From JABDGR01 sp035546135 (GTDB lineage Bacteria; Verrucomicrobiota; Verrucomicrobiia; Opitutales; JABDGR01), in NCBI GenBank assembly GCA_035546135.1, contig DASZWY010000095.1, forward strand, positions 1-39,479: 39,479 nt of DNA. Direction: 5' to 3'. The stretch's first letter is position 1, and every line of letters starts with the position of its first letter. The notes below the pieces were generated by a model. It was not told the DNA's origin. It did not search any database and saw only the letters and a program-made list of their open reading frames with translations. This document shows, one piece after another, positions 30,001 to 38,017 of this stretch. The position numbers were made by a program, and so were the translations under genes.

Positions 30001-31437
30001 TTATTTCGCCTTGGCGATTTCGACGGCGAAGACTTGCGAGCCGTGCTCGGCGCCGAGCAGGTTCGAGCGGAAGACAATCCACTTCATATCCGGCGTGAAA
30101 CTGACGTTGGGCTCGAGGCCGTAGTCGTGTTTGGCGAGGTTGGCGAGGCGCTCGGCCTTGAAGGCCAGGGTCTTGACGGTCTCATCACCGGCCTGGATGG
30201 TCGACGCCGTCGAAGGGTCGGGGGTGAAGAGATAAATCCACTGGCCGTTGTCGCCGCGCGCGACGCTGTTGGGCCCACCGCCGTCACCCGCGAACAATTT
30301 GCCGTCGGGCGAGACGTTGTAGTGCACCGACCACTCGTTCTTCGGCAGCGAGTAGCGGAGGTGCTCGCCGGTGGCGAGGTTCATGCCGCCGACCCAGAAG
30401 ACCTGGCTCTTGGGCGTCTGCAAATCATACCAGGCGTATTTGCCGTCCGCGCCCCAAAACTCGTGTCCGGCGATTTCCTGGTTCATCGTGCGCTGGTGGA
30501 TGAGGCGCGGCGGGCCGGGGGGCAGTTGGATTTTTTCACCGATGGCCAGGTCGCTGGTGCCTTTGCCCGCGGCGTAGCGGATCATCGCCGGGTAGGTGCC
30601 GTGCGCGGCGGCGATTTTCTCGTAGGTGTCGCCGGGCTGCACGGTGTAAGTGTCGCCCACGACGCGGATTTGCCAAATGCGGTCCACCTGGTCCCACGGG
30701 CCTTCGTGGCAATACATCAGCAGCGTCGGGTCCGTCGGCGAAAATTGCACGTGGTTGAGCCAGTCCTTTTCGGCGCGGAAGAATTTTTTCAACTCCCCGG
30801 TCTTGAGATTGATGGTGTAGAGCACCATGGGCACGAGCACGGCGAGGCGCTGGCCGATGGCCTGGTTGCCGGTCCAGTTCGGGCCGATGGCGCCGAGTTC
30901 GCCCGGTGCCGCGTCGCCCGAGCCGGCGAGCAAAGTCTCGTCGGCATTGACGGTAAAGCCCGCGCCCCAAAACAACTCCGGCGGCAGTGTGCAGATTTTG
31001 CGCGTCGCGCCGGTGTCCACGTTGGTCGCCATCACGTCGGAGCCGCGGGTGTAATAGACCGTCGGGGTCTTGCGGCCCATGACGACATGGGAGATGCGCT
31101 GTTCGGGCGGCGTATTGTCGTGCGTGTCAATGCGCTGGGTCGGCGCCGCGCCCTCCACCACTTTTTTGATTTCGTGCGTCTTGAGATTGATGGTCTCGAT
31201 GCCGCCGGGGACGGTGGCGACCAGGCGCGTGCCGTCGGGCGTGTAGGGATTCTGGTGGAAATAGAGGCTCTGCGTGTTATCGTCGCGCGAAAGGCGCACG
31301 ATGCGGTGGCCGGTGTCGGGGTCAATCCACTCGGTGGGCAGCGTGTCGGTGGAAGGCGCCGGGGCATCGGCGGCGGGCAAACGCGCCAGCGTGAACAACG
31401 CCGCGAGCAGGGTGGGGACGAGGTAACGTGGCTTCAT
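30001..31437 (-). CDS. PL22-like propeller with inserted LysM domain, secreted
   Basis: It is a paralogue of the next gene downstream: signal peptide, EWIDPDTGHRIVRLS, HVQFSPTDPTLLMYCHEGPW, MNQEIAGHEFWGADGKY, WSVHYNVSPDGKLFAGDGG. Between the QIRV strand and the RLIHQRTMNQE strand it carries about 44 extra residues (264-307): YTVQPGDTYEKIAAAHG, then AIGEKIQLPPG, a clear LysM pattern. The paralogue has only the short DGTDQ turn there. LysM binds N-acetylglucosamine glycans such as peptidoglycan, so the enzyme could be anchored to the cell wall. The stop is 9 bases before the next start, so the two genes are co-transcribed. Confidence 0.82.
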   Translation of the reverse strand: MKPRYLVPTLLAALFTLARLPAADAPAPSTDTLPTEWIDPDTGHRIVRLSRDDNTQSLYFHQNPYTPDGTRLVATVPGGIETINLKTHEIKKVVEGAAPTQRIDTHDNTPPEQRISHVVMGRKTPTVYYTRGSDVMATNVDTGATRKICTLPPELFWGAGFTVNADETLLAGSGDAAPGELGAIGPNWTGNQAIGQRLAVLVPMVLYTINLKTGELKKFFRAEKDWLNHVQFSPTDPTLLMYCHEGPWDQVDRIWQIRVVGDTYTVQPGDTYEKIAAAHGTYPAMIRYAAGKGTSDLAIGEKIQLPPGPPRLIHQRTMNQEIAGHEFWGADGKYAWYDLQTPKSQVFWVGGMNLATGEHLRYSLPKNEWSVHYNVSPDGKLFAGDGGGPNSVARGDNGQWIYLFTPDPSTASTIQAGDETVKTLAFKAERLANLAKHDYGLEPNVSFTPDMKWIVFRSNLLGAEHGSQVFAVEIAKAK

Positions 31438-31474
31438 AAAAATCCCCCGCGGCGGCTTGTTCTCCGGGCGGCGC

Positions 31475-32866
31475 TCACGCCGGACGGAACACCGCGTCGA
31501 GCTTGCCGTTGCTGTCGCCGATTTTTTCCGTGGGCGCGCCCATGATGTCGAGCATCGAGCGGTAGAGGTTGGTGATGGGGGTAAGTTCGCCGAGGTGGAG
31601 GTGCTGGCCGGCGTCGATGCGGTTGCCGCCGCGGCCCGCGAGCACGATGGGCAGGTTTTCCGGCGTGTGGCGGTTGCCGTCGCTGAGGCCGCCGCCGTAA
31701 AGCACCATGCAATTGTCGAGCATCGTGCCGTCGCCCTCTTTCACCGATTTCAGTTTCTCGAGGAAATACGCGTACTGCGCCATGTGGTAGCGGTTGATGA
31801 TGGCGAGCTTGGTCTTCTTTTCCGGATTGTTGTTGTGGTGTGAAAGGTCGTGGTGGCCCTCGGCGATGCCGTTTTCGTAGCCGACGGCGGTCGCCTTGGG
31901 GTAGGGGCGGTTGCTGCCGTCATGGCCGAGGATGAAGGTGGAGACGCGGGTGGCGTCCGTCTGGAAGGCCAGGGCCATGATGTCCATCATCAGGTGCGCG
32001 TGGCTTTCAAAGCTGTAGTCGGCGAGCATCTTGAGCTGGCGCTGTTCCGGCGGCAGTTCGATCACAAATTTTTCGCTGGCCTCGATGCGGCGCTCGAGGT
32101 CGCGCACGGCGGCGAGGTATTCGTCGAGCTTGCGCTGGTCGCTGCCGCCCAGGTCGCGGCCCAGGCGGTTGGCGTCATCGAGCACGAAATCAATCACGCT
32201 TTTCTTGTAAAGCTGGCGCTTGGCGCGGGCCTCGGCGGTCGCGGCATCATCGTTGCCGCCAAAGAGGCGCTCGAACGCCTGGCGCGGGTCCACCTCCGGA
32301 TTCATCGGCATGGACTCGGATTTCCAGGAAATGTTGAACTGGTAGGCGCAACTGTAGCCCGAGTCGCACGAGCCGGCGCGTTGGCCGTGGTCGCAACTGA
32401 GTTCGAGCGAGGGCAGCTTGGTCTCGTAGCCGATGCGGTCGGCGGCAATCTGGTCCACGGAGATGCCCGCCTTGATGTCGGCGCCGTTGGTCTTGCGCGG
32501 GTGGACGCCGGTCAGATAACTCGCCGAGGCGCGGGCGTGGCCGCCGCCGCCGTCGCCCATTTCGTTGGCGCTGTTGTTGTCGAGCTGGCTGATGACGGTG
32601 ATGTCGTTTTTAAATTTGGCCAGCGGCTCCAAGGTATACGGGAGTTCATAATCGCGGCCCGTGGCCTGCGGCGTCCAGTAATCCATGTTGGCGCCGTTGG
32701 GGATGTAGAGGAACGCCATCCGCGTCGGGAAGGTCTTCGCGCCGGCGGCGGCGGCGGTCGCGCCGAGCAGGCGGGTGCCGGGCAGGGATTCCAGCAGCGG
32801 CAGGGCCATGACCGTGCCGAGGCCACGTAAAAACTTCCGGCGGGGTAATTGCCAGGGCTGGCTCAT
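31475..32866 (-). CDS. DUF1552 protein with Tat-type signal
   Basis: The N-terminus RRKFLRGLGTVMALPLL resembles a twin-arginine signal, so it is folded before export. The family core is visible: MAFLYIPNGANMDYWTP, GGGGHARASASYLTGVHPRK, SLELSCDHGQ, SGYSCAYQFNISWKSES, and AEGHHDLSHHNNNPEKK near the C-terminus. In the PVC group DUF1552 proteins pair with Planctomycete-cytochrome proteins such as the gene at 33816-36875 and probably work together outside the cytoplasm; the reaction is unknown. The ATG at 32866 is chosen because the twin-arginine signal begins there; the frame runs on upstream. Confidence 0.88.
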   Translation of the reverse strand: MSQPWQLPRRKFLRGLGTVMALPLLESLPGTRLLGATAAAAGAKTFPTRMAFLYIPNGANMDYWTPQATGRDYELPYTLEPLAKFKNDITVISQLDNNSANEMGDGGGGHARASASYLTGVHPRKTNGADIKAGISVDQIAADRIGYETKLPSLELSCDHGQRAGSCDSGYSCAYQFNISWKSESMPMNPEVDPRQAFERLFGGNDDAATAEARAKRQLYKKSVIDFVLDDANRLGRDLGGSDQRKLDEYLAAVRDLERRIEASEKFVIELPPEQRQLKMLADYSFESHAHLMMDIMALAFQTDATRVSTFILGHDGSNRPYPKATAVGYENGIAEGHHDLSHHNNNPEKKTKLAIINRYHMAQYAYFLEKLKSVKEGDGTMLDNCMVLYGGGLSDGNRHTPENLPIVLAGRGGNRIDAGQHLHLGELTPITNLYRSMLDIMGAPTEKIGDSNGKLDAVFRPA

Positions 32867-33017
32867 ATATCCAAGTGACGACCGCGGGGGTAAAAGGCGG
32901 CCGCCAAAGGGAAAAGTAACGTTCCGCCCGCCCCTCCGCAAGTCCCTTTTTGGTGGGCCGGCGGCTGCTTTTGCCTTTGCGTGTCCTGCGTGAGGCGTCA
33001 GAATCACGCCACCAACC

Positions 33018-33353
33018 ATGAAGCGCATGCTGTCCGCATTTCTTTTGCTGTCCCTGCTGCTGGCCGGCTGCGTCAGCGCCAGCCTGGACAAGTATCAGCT
33101 CGCGACGCCCGACCAAATCAACGCCAAGCGCCGCGCCAACGCCTCCGAGCAGGCGGATATCTACAACCGCTGGTATTACGCGGGGTCGGATGACAAGTAT
33201 GACTACATTTACGAATACAAGAAGGGCATCCTGCTGGCGCCGCCGTCCAACTTCCACTATTACAAACTCGACAAAGGCCAGCTCGACAACCTGCCCGAGC
33301 GCTTTCCCTTCCATCCCGACCTTCAGGCCAATCCGGAAATATTCACCTGGTGA
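33018..33353 (+). CDS. Small lipoprotein, second pair, member 1
   Basis: This 111-residue protein has a signal peptide with lipobox LLAGC (Cys18) and a mature part with YQLATPDQINAKRRANASE, NRWYYAGSDDKYDYIYEYKKG and a Phe/Pro-rich end. The next gene has the same TPQQI and YAGSDDQYDYIYEY blocks, so the two are paralogues. It is a plus-strand gene between two minus-strand genes that normally adjoin. No known family is recognised. The conserved aromatic and acidic motif WxYAGSDDxYDYIYEY could bind a partner or metal. Confidence 0.75.
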   Translation: MKRMLSAFLLLSLLLAGCVSASLDKYQLATPDQINAKRRANASEQADIYNRWYYAGSDDKYDYIYEYKKGILLAPPSNFHYYKLDKGQLDNLPERFPFHPDLQANPEIFTW

Positions 33354-33483
33354 CGGCGGCCGGGGGAAATAGGGGCAATCCTTTCGGATGGGACTGAGGC
33401 GTATTCCGCGAAACCAGTTTAAGAAACGTAAATTTCCGGGCCGCCGTTTGGGTTGCGGCGCAAATGGGCTTAAGCTGCCCATT

Positions 33484-33801
33484 ATGAAAACCCTCATCAC
33501 CAGCATCATCGTTCTGTTGCTGTGCGCGGGTTGTGAAAGCCCCAACAAGGGCGGCTACACCCTCGTGACCCCGCAGCAAATCCACCAGAAAAGGCTCCAT
33601 AACGAAGTCAGCCGGGATTACGTCTGGAATCAGTGGCGCTACGCCGGTTCCGACGACCAATACGATTACATCTACGAATACGTGCCGGGCAGCGTCATCC
33701 CCTACGGATTCCATTGCTACAAGGTGAACCGGGGCGAGCTGGCGTTCGACCTCCGATACGACTTCGACCCGAACTTCGGCGACAATATGCGGATATTCTA
33801 A
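33484..33801 (+). CDS. Small lipoprotein, second pair, member 2
   Basis: A 105-residue paralogue of member 1. The signal peptide ends in a LLCAGC lipobox; I chose ATG 33484 because the signal peptide starts there, although the frame is open from 33388. The mature part has YTLVTPQQIHQKRLHNE, NQWRYAGSDDQYDYIYEY and an acidic aromatic end (LRYDFDPNFGDNMRIF). It ends 14 bases before the convergent end of the large cytochrome-type gene. The gap 33354-33483 between the two paralogues has no other gene. The two copies have diverged more than the pair at 7114-7625. Confidence 0.75.
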   Translation: MKTLITSIIVLLLCAGCESPNKGGYTLVTPQQIHQKRLHNEVSRDYVWNQWRYAGSDDQYDYIYEYVPGSVIPYGFHCYKVNRGELAFDLRYDFDPNFGDNMRIF

Positions 33802-33815
33802 GGTCCGCGGACGCC

Positions 33816-36800
33816 CTAATTATTCGCCACCTTCGCGGTGTCGGCCGGCGGGGCCGGCGCCGCCTCGGTGCGCCGCATTTCCTGGAAGGGCACGCTGTGC
33901 ACCACGCCGAGAATGAGCGCGGAGAATTTGTCGCCGTTCGCCTCCAGTTGCTTCACCATCTGGTCGGTCGTGGCGCGGTCGTAATATTCCAGGCCGCGGC
34001 CGAGGCCGTAGGTCAGCATTTTTTCGGAAATGCAGCGCAGGAAATCCGCGCGCTTTTTGTTGGCCAGGATTTGCACCAGCTCGGTGGCGCTCTTGAAGGA
34101 CTCGCCGGTGAGCAGGACGCCGGAGGCGTCAATCGGCGCCTGGCCGTCATTGTCGCGCCATTCGCCGGCGGCATCGAAATTTTCGAGGCCGAAGCCAAGC
34201 GGGTCCATGCGCGCATGGCAGGAGGCGCAGGTGGGGTTGGCGCGGTGCTGCTCCATCTGCTGGCGCAGGGTGCCGGTCAGTTGCGTCTCCTCGTCGAGCA
34301 CCGGCACGTTGGGCGGCGGCGGGGGCGGAGGCGTGCCGAGCAAATTATCGAGCACCCACTTGCCGCGCTTGACCGGCGAGGTGCGCGTCGGGTTGGAGGT
34401 GAGGATGAGCGTGCTGCCCTGGGTGAGGACGCCGCGGCGGGGCGTGCCCTCGAGGGAAACCTTGCGGAAATTTTCGCCGACGACGCCCGGCAGGCCGTAG
34501 TAATTGGCGAGATCTTCGTTCACAAACGTATAGTCGGCGGTGAGGAAGTCCATCACGCTGCGGTCCTCGCGCATGATGTAATTGAAGAAGAGGCCGGTCT
34601 CCTGTTCCATTTCGGCACACAGCTCGGGCCAGGCGTTGTAGTAGTTTTGCAGCACCTTGGCGTCGGGGCTGAAGGTGGCGAGGCTGCGGAACTGCAGCCA
34701 CTGGCCCGCGAAATTGTCCACCAGCGCCTGCGCCTTGGGCGAGGCGAGCATCCGCTTCACCTGCTCGTCGAGTTGCGCGCGCAACTGGCCCTGGCTGGCG
34801 AGGTTGAGCAACTCATCGTCCGGCGTGCTGCTCCAGAGAAAATAGGAAAGCCGCGACGCGAGCGTGTATTCATCCACCGGCACGCCGAGGCTGGCCGATG
34901 CCTTCGCCGGCGGAGTGGCGCCCGCCGCGGTGGCCAGCACCGGGATTTTCGCCGGCGGCGCGGCGGTGTCCGCCAGCGCGCGATTGTCGGGCGCGGCTTC
35001 GCGGAATAAAAAGTGCGGCGAGACCAGCACGGCCTTCATCGCCAGTTTGACGGATACTTCGAAAGTTTCCCCGTTGTGGTCCGCGAGGGCAAAGAGCTTC
35101 ATCAGCCGGTCAATTTCCGCGGGGTCCACCGGCCCCCGCCAGGCGCGCCGCGCAAACCGGGTGAGGATGTCGCGGGCGCGGGCGGTTTTGTTTTCCGGCG
35201 TCACCGGCTGGCTGAAATAGGGCTTCATCGCCTCCGCCATCTGCGGCTGCGCGAAGGGTTGGGACAGGTCCACAATCTCGAGGCTCTGGATGGTCAGCGT
35301 GCGCTCGCGGAGATTCGGATTTTCGTTTTGCGGGTCGGCGAAGGGGTTGCGGAGTTCCGCCGAGAAGGTCTTCGCGCCTGGGGTGAGATGCGCGCGGAAT
35401 TCATAGACCTGCGGCACGCCGTGTTGCAGAGTGAGGGCCGCCGGGTGGTTGGAGAACACCCGCTCGCCCGGCAGTTGCAGGCGGCCGGCGTGGGCGAGCA
35501 CGTCAAAGGTATGCAGCGACTGGCCGTCCATGCGGAAATCCATTTTCGTCGGCTCGTCGCCGGCCTGCTGCGCGTAGGCGGTCGCCCGCAAAATATAGTC
35601 ACCGGCCTTCGGGACGGTGAATTTCACCGAAACGCCGCCGGCGCCGTTGATGAACCGCTCGCCCGCCGCGGTGTCGTTGCCCGGGCCGGAGGCGGTCAGT
35701 TGGTCCGCGCGGTAATGCATGATGGCGCCGGGCAGGGGCCCCTCGATGGTCATCGAGCGCACCCAGGCCACGCCGTGCTGCTGGCGGCCCACGCGCCCGT
35801 TGATGATCACGTTTTCATTGTCGCCGCCGCGCACGCGCTGCATGACGGCGTGGACTTCCTGCGGGCCGGCGGGCAGGGAAATTTCCGCGGAATATTCCGC
35901 CGGCTGGTCCTTGCTGTCGGCGTCAATGGTGAACTGGCCGAAGATGGTCTCGCCCAGCCGCAGGGACATCTGCGGCACCTCGGGGTCCGTCGGCACGGAG
36001 GGGTCGCGGTAGCCCACGCCCGCGGTCGAGTAGCCGCCGGTGCGGTCGCCATAGGCTTCGAAGGAAATTTTGTATTCGCCGGGCGCGGGGATGAACTGGT
36101 CGAGCGTGACGTGGCCTTCCTCGAGGCTGATGAGGTGCACCCAGCCGCCGGCTTGCGGCCCGAGGTCGTTGAAGCCGGAGGCCAGCAGATACGCCGGGAA
36201 GGTTTGCTTGCGCGGGACAATCGGGTCGGTCGGAATCGCGCGGTCGAGGACGGTGTCGGCGGCGCTGAGGTATTTTTCCATGAGCATCGGCGGCAGCGAG
36301 AGCACGTCGCCGATGTTGTCAAAACCGTAGCCGGAGTCGTCCGGCGGAAAATCGTCGCCCGCGTTGTAATTCACGCCGGTGAGGTCGCGGATGCTGTTGG
36401 CGTATTCGGCGCGGTTGAGGCGGTGGAGCGTGTTGCGGCCCGGGTCGGGGTTGGCGGGGTCGTATTGGTGGACGGCGCGGTCGATCCAGTCAATGACGAG
36501 GTCGCGCTCCTGCTCGGTGGGCTGCGCGTCGGCGTCGTCGGGCGGCATCTCGTGCAGGTGGACTTTTTCCAGCACCAGTTCCCAGGTCTTTGCGTCCTTC
36601 TGCACATCGGCCAGCGTCTGGTATTTGTCGAGCGCGACGTTGGCCTTGTGCATGCCGTCGCCGTGGCACTCGTAACAATATTTTTCCGTGAAGGCGTGGA
36701 TGTCCTTCTCGTAAGTGGCGTTCTCCGGCTTGGGCAATGCCGCGGCGGCCGGGGTGGCGGGGGTTCCCGCCGGCTTCGACCCCGGCGGAGGCGCGGTGGG

Positions 36801-36875
36801 CGCATCGGCGGCCAGCGCCGCGAGCAACCCCGGCGCGACCAATGCCATCAGCCAAATGCCCTTCCGTTTGCGCAT
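33816..36875 (-). CDS. PSCyt1-DUF1587-DUF1592-DUF1588-DUF1585 protein (DUF1592 family)
   Basis: This 1019-residue exported protein has a signal sequence, then a c-type haem motif CYECH (Cys67, Cys70, His71) of Planctomycete-cytochrome type. Next come DUF1587 (TLHRLNRAEYANSIRDLTGV), a middle carbohydrate-binding-like beta region (about 190-520), DUF1592 (LASRLSYFLWSSTPDDELL), then DUF1588 and DUF1585 (NPTCASCHARMDPLGFGLENFD; second CxxCH at 883-887). Such proteins occur with DUF1552 proteins in PVC bacteria and are thought to be exported electron-transfer or oxidative enzymes; the substrate is unknown. It is followed by an esterase gene on the same strand (36886). Confidence 0.88.
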   Translation of the reverse strand: MRKRKGIWLMALVAPGLLAALAADAPTAPPPGSKPAGTPATPAAAALPKPENATYEKDIHAFTEKYCYECHGDGMHKANVALDKYQTLADVQKDAKTWELVLEKVHLHEMPPDDADAQPTEQERDLVIDWIDRAVHQYDPANPDPGRNTLHRLNRAEYANSIRDLTGVNYNAGDDFPPDDSGYGFDNIGDVLSLPPMLMEKYLSAADTVLDRAIPTDPIVPRKQTFPAYLLASGFNDLGPQAGGWVHLISLEEGHVTLDQFIPAPGEYKISFEAYGDRTGGYSTAGVGYRDPSVPTDPEVPQMSLRLGETIFGQFTIDADSKDQPAEYSAEISLPAGPQEVHAVMQRVRGGDNENVIINGRVGRQQHGVAWVRSMTIEGPLPGAIMHYRADQLTASGPGNDTAAGERFINGAGGVSVKFTVPKAGDYILRATAYAQQAGDEPTKMDFRMDGQSLHTFDVLAHAGRLQLPGERVFSNHPAALTLQHGVPQVYEFRAHLTPGAKTFSAELRNPFADPQNENPNLRERTLTIQSLEIVDLSQPFAQPQMAEAMKPYFSQPVTPENKTARARDILTRFARRAWRGPVDPAEIDRLMKLFALADHNGETFEVSVKLAMKAVLVSPHFLFREAAPDNRALADTAAPPAKIPVLATAAGATPPAKASASLGVPVDEYTLASRLSYFLWSSTPDDELLNLASQGQLRAQLDEQVKRMLASPKAQALVDNFAGQWLQFRSLATFSPDAKVLQNYYNAWPELCAEMEQETGLFFNYIMREDRSVMDFLTADYTFVNEDLANYYGLPGVVGENFRKVSLEGTPRRGVLTQGSTLILTSNPTRTSPVKRGKWVLDNLLGTPPPPPPPNVPVLDEETQLTGTLRQQMEQHRANPTCASCHARMDPLGFGLENFDAAGEWRDNDGQAPIDASGVLLTGESFKSATELVQILANKKRADFLRCISEKMLTYGLGRGLEYYDRATTDQMVKQLEANGDKFSALILGVVHSVPFQEMRRTEAAPAPPADTAKVANN

Positions 36876-36885
36876 GCGAGAAAGA

Positions 36886-37935
36886 TCAGTTTGCTTTTTT
36901 GAGGTAGCCGCGGTCGTTCAGCCAAGCGCGGAAGAGGTTGGGCCAGGTGGACACCGAATAGTCCCATTGCCGCACGCCGAAACCATGTTCGCCCTCTTCA
37001 AAGATATGCAACTCGACCGGAATCTTCGCCTCATGCAGTGCGTTGTACAATTTGGGCAATCCATTGGGCCCGGCGACGGCTTGCGAATCGTTGGCCGCGC
37101 TCAGGAGGAACGACGGCGGAAACGTCGCTGGCGGCGCCCAATCCGGCGCGCGCGTTTCGGCGGGCTGGCCGGGGTAGATGATGCCGAGGAAATTCGGGCG
37201 GCCGTCGAGCCGGTCAATCGGATCGGCGGCGGTGGCGTTGCCCTGGGCGTCGAGCAGACCGGAATCAATGGCCACTTCGCCGCCGGCGGAAAAACCGACG
37301 AGGCCGACGCGCTGCGGATCAATGCCCCATTCAGTGGCGCGACTGCGGATCAGGCGCACGGCGCGGAGGGCGTCCTGCGCGGCAAATTGCGGCACGCCGC
37401 GATACGGCTGCGGGCGGCCGCTGCCGCGCGGGTTGGCGTTGTCGTTTTGCAGGCGGTATTTCAGCACAAACGCCGCGACGCCGTGGTCGGCCAGCCATTG
37501 GCCGAAATCATAGCCTTCGCGATCGATCGTCAACTGCATGTGGCCGCCGCCGGGAGCGATGATGACGGCGCAGCCGGTGGCCTTGTCCTTGGCCGGCAGG
37601 TAGGGCGTGATACTCGGGTTGTGAATGTTGTAAATGATGGGGAAGACGAGGTCTTTTTCCTGGCGCCAGGCAACGGTCTCCGGCTCGGTCTGGTGCGCTT
37701 CCGAACCCGGCGCGCCCTGGGGCCAGAGCAGAATGGGCGCCGGATGCGCCGACTCCACCGGCGGATGGTTGGGAATCGCCGGGCCGCCGGGTGTCAGGTT
37801 GACGGGCAGCACGCTGTCGGCGGGCTTGGCGGGCTGGATTTGAATGGGCTGGGGCGCGGCTGCGCTCTGGGCCGGCAGTGGCGTCGCCAAAATCGCGCAG
37901 CCAATCAGCCAGCCGGCGGGAAGTAATTTACGCAT
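36886..37935 (-). CDS. Exported alpha/beta-hydrolase, acetyl-esterase-like
   Basis: A signal peptide ends near TPLPAQS. The hydrolase core has CAVIIAPGGGHMQLT (oxyanion loop HGGG-like), VGLVGFSAGGEVAI with nucleophile Ser216, an Asp in AANDSQAVAGPNGLP, and catalytic His in EEGEHGFGVRQWDYS. This matches the exported esterases of the BD-FAE/xylan-pectin esterase type that accompany plant-polysaccharide clusters. It could remove acetyl groups so that the GH and PL enzymes can act. ATG 37935 is chosen over the TTG at 37941. It may share a transcript with the cytochrome-type gene 10 bases away. Confidence 0.85.
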   Translation of the reverse strand: MRKLLPAGWLIGCAILATPLPAQSAAAPQPIQIQPAKPADSVLPVNLTPGGPAIPNHPPVESAHPAPILLWPQGAPGSEAHQTEPETVAWRQEKDLVFPIIYNIHNPSITPYLPAKDKATGCAVIIAPGGGHMQLTIDREGYDFGQWLADHGVAAFVLKYRLQNDNANPRGSGRPQPYRGVPQFAAQDALRAVRLIRSRATEWGIDPQRVGLVGFSAGGEVAIDSGLLDAQGNATAADPIDRLDGRPNFLGIIYPGQPAETRAPDWAPPATFPPSFLLSAANDSQAVAGPNGLPKLYNALHEAKIPVELHIFEEGEHGFGVRQWDYSVSTWPNLFRAWLNDRGYLKKAN

Positions 37936-38017
37936 CGGCAAATGGGGTTAAGGGGAAGCGCCATTCTGCCGGAAAACCCGCCGCCGTCAATCCGTTCCTC
38001 CGCGTCGCGAGGGTTGT

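Noticed and set aside
35013..36902. Plus-strand frame opposite the PSCyt1/DUF1592 gene
   Set aside because: It has no recognisable domain, while the minus strand has haem and DUF motifs.
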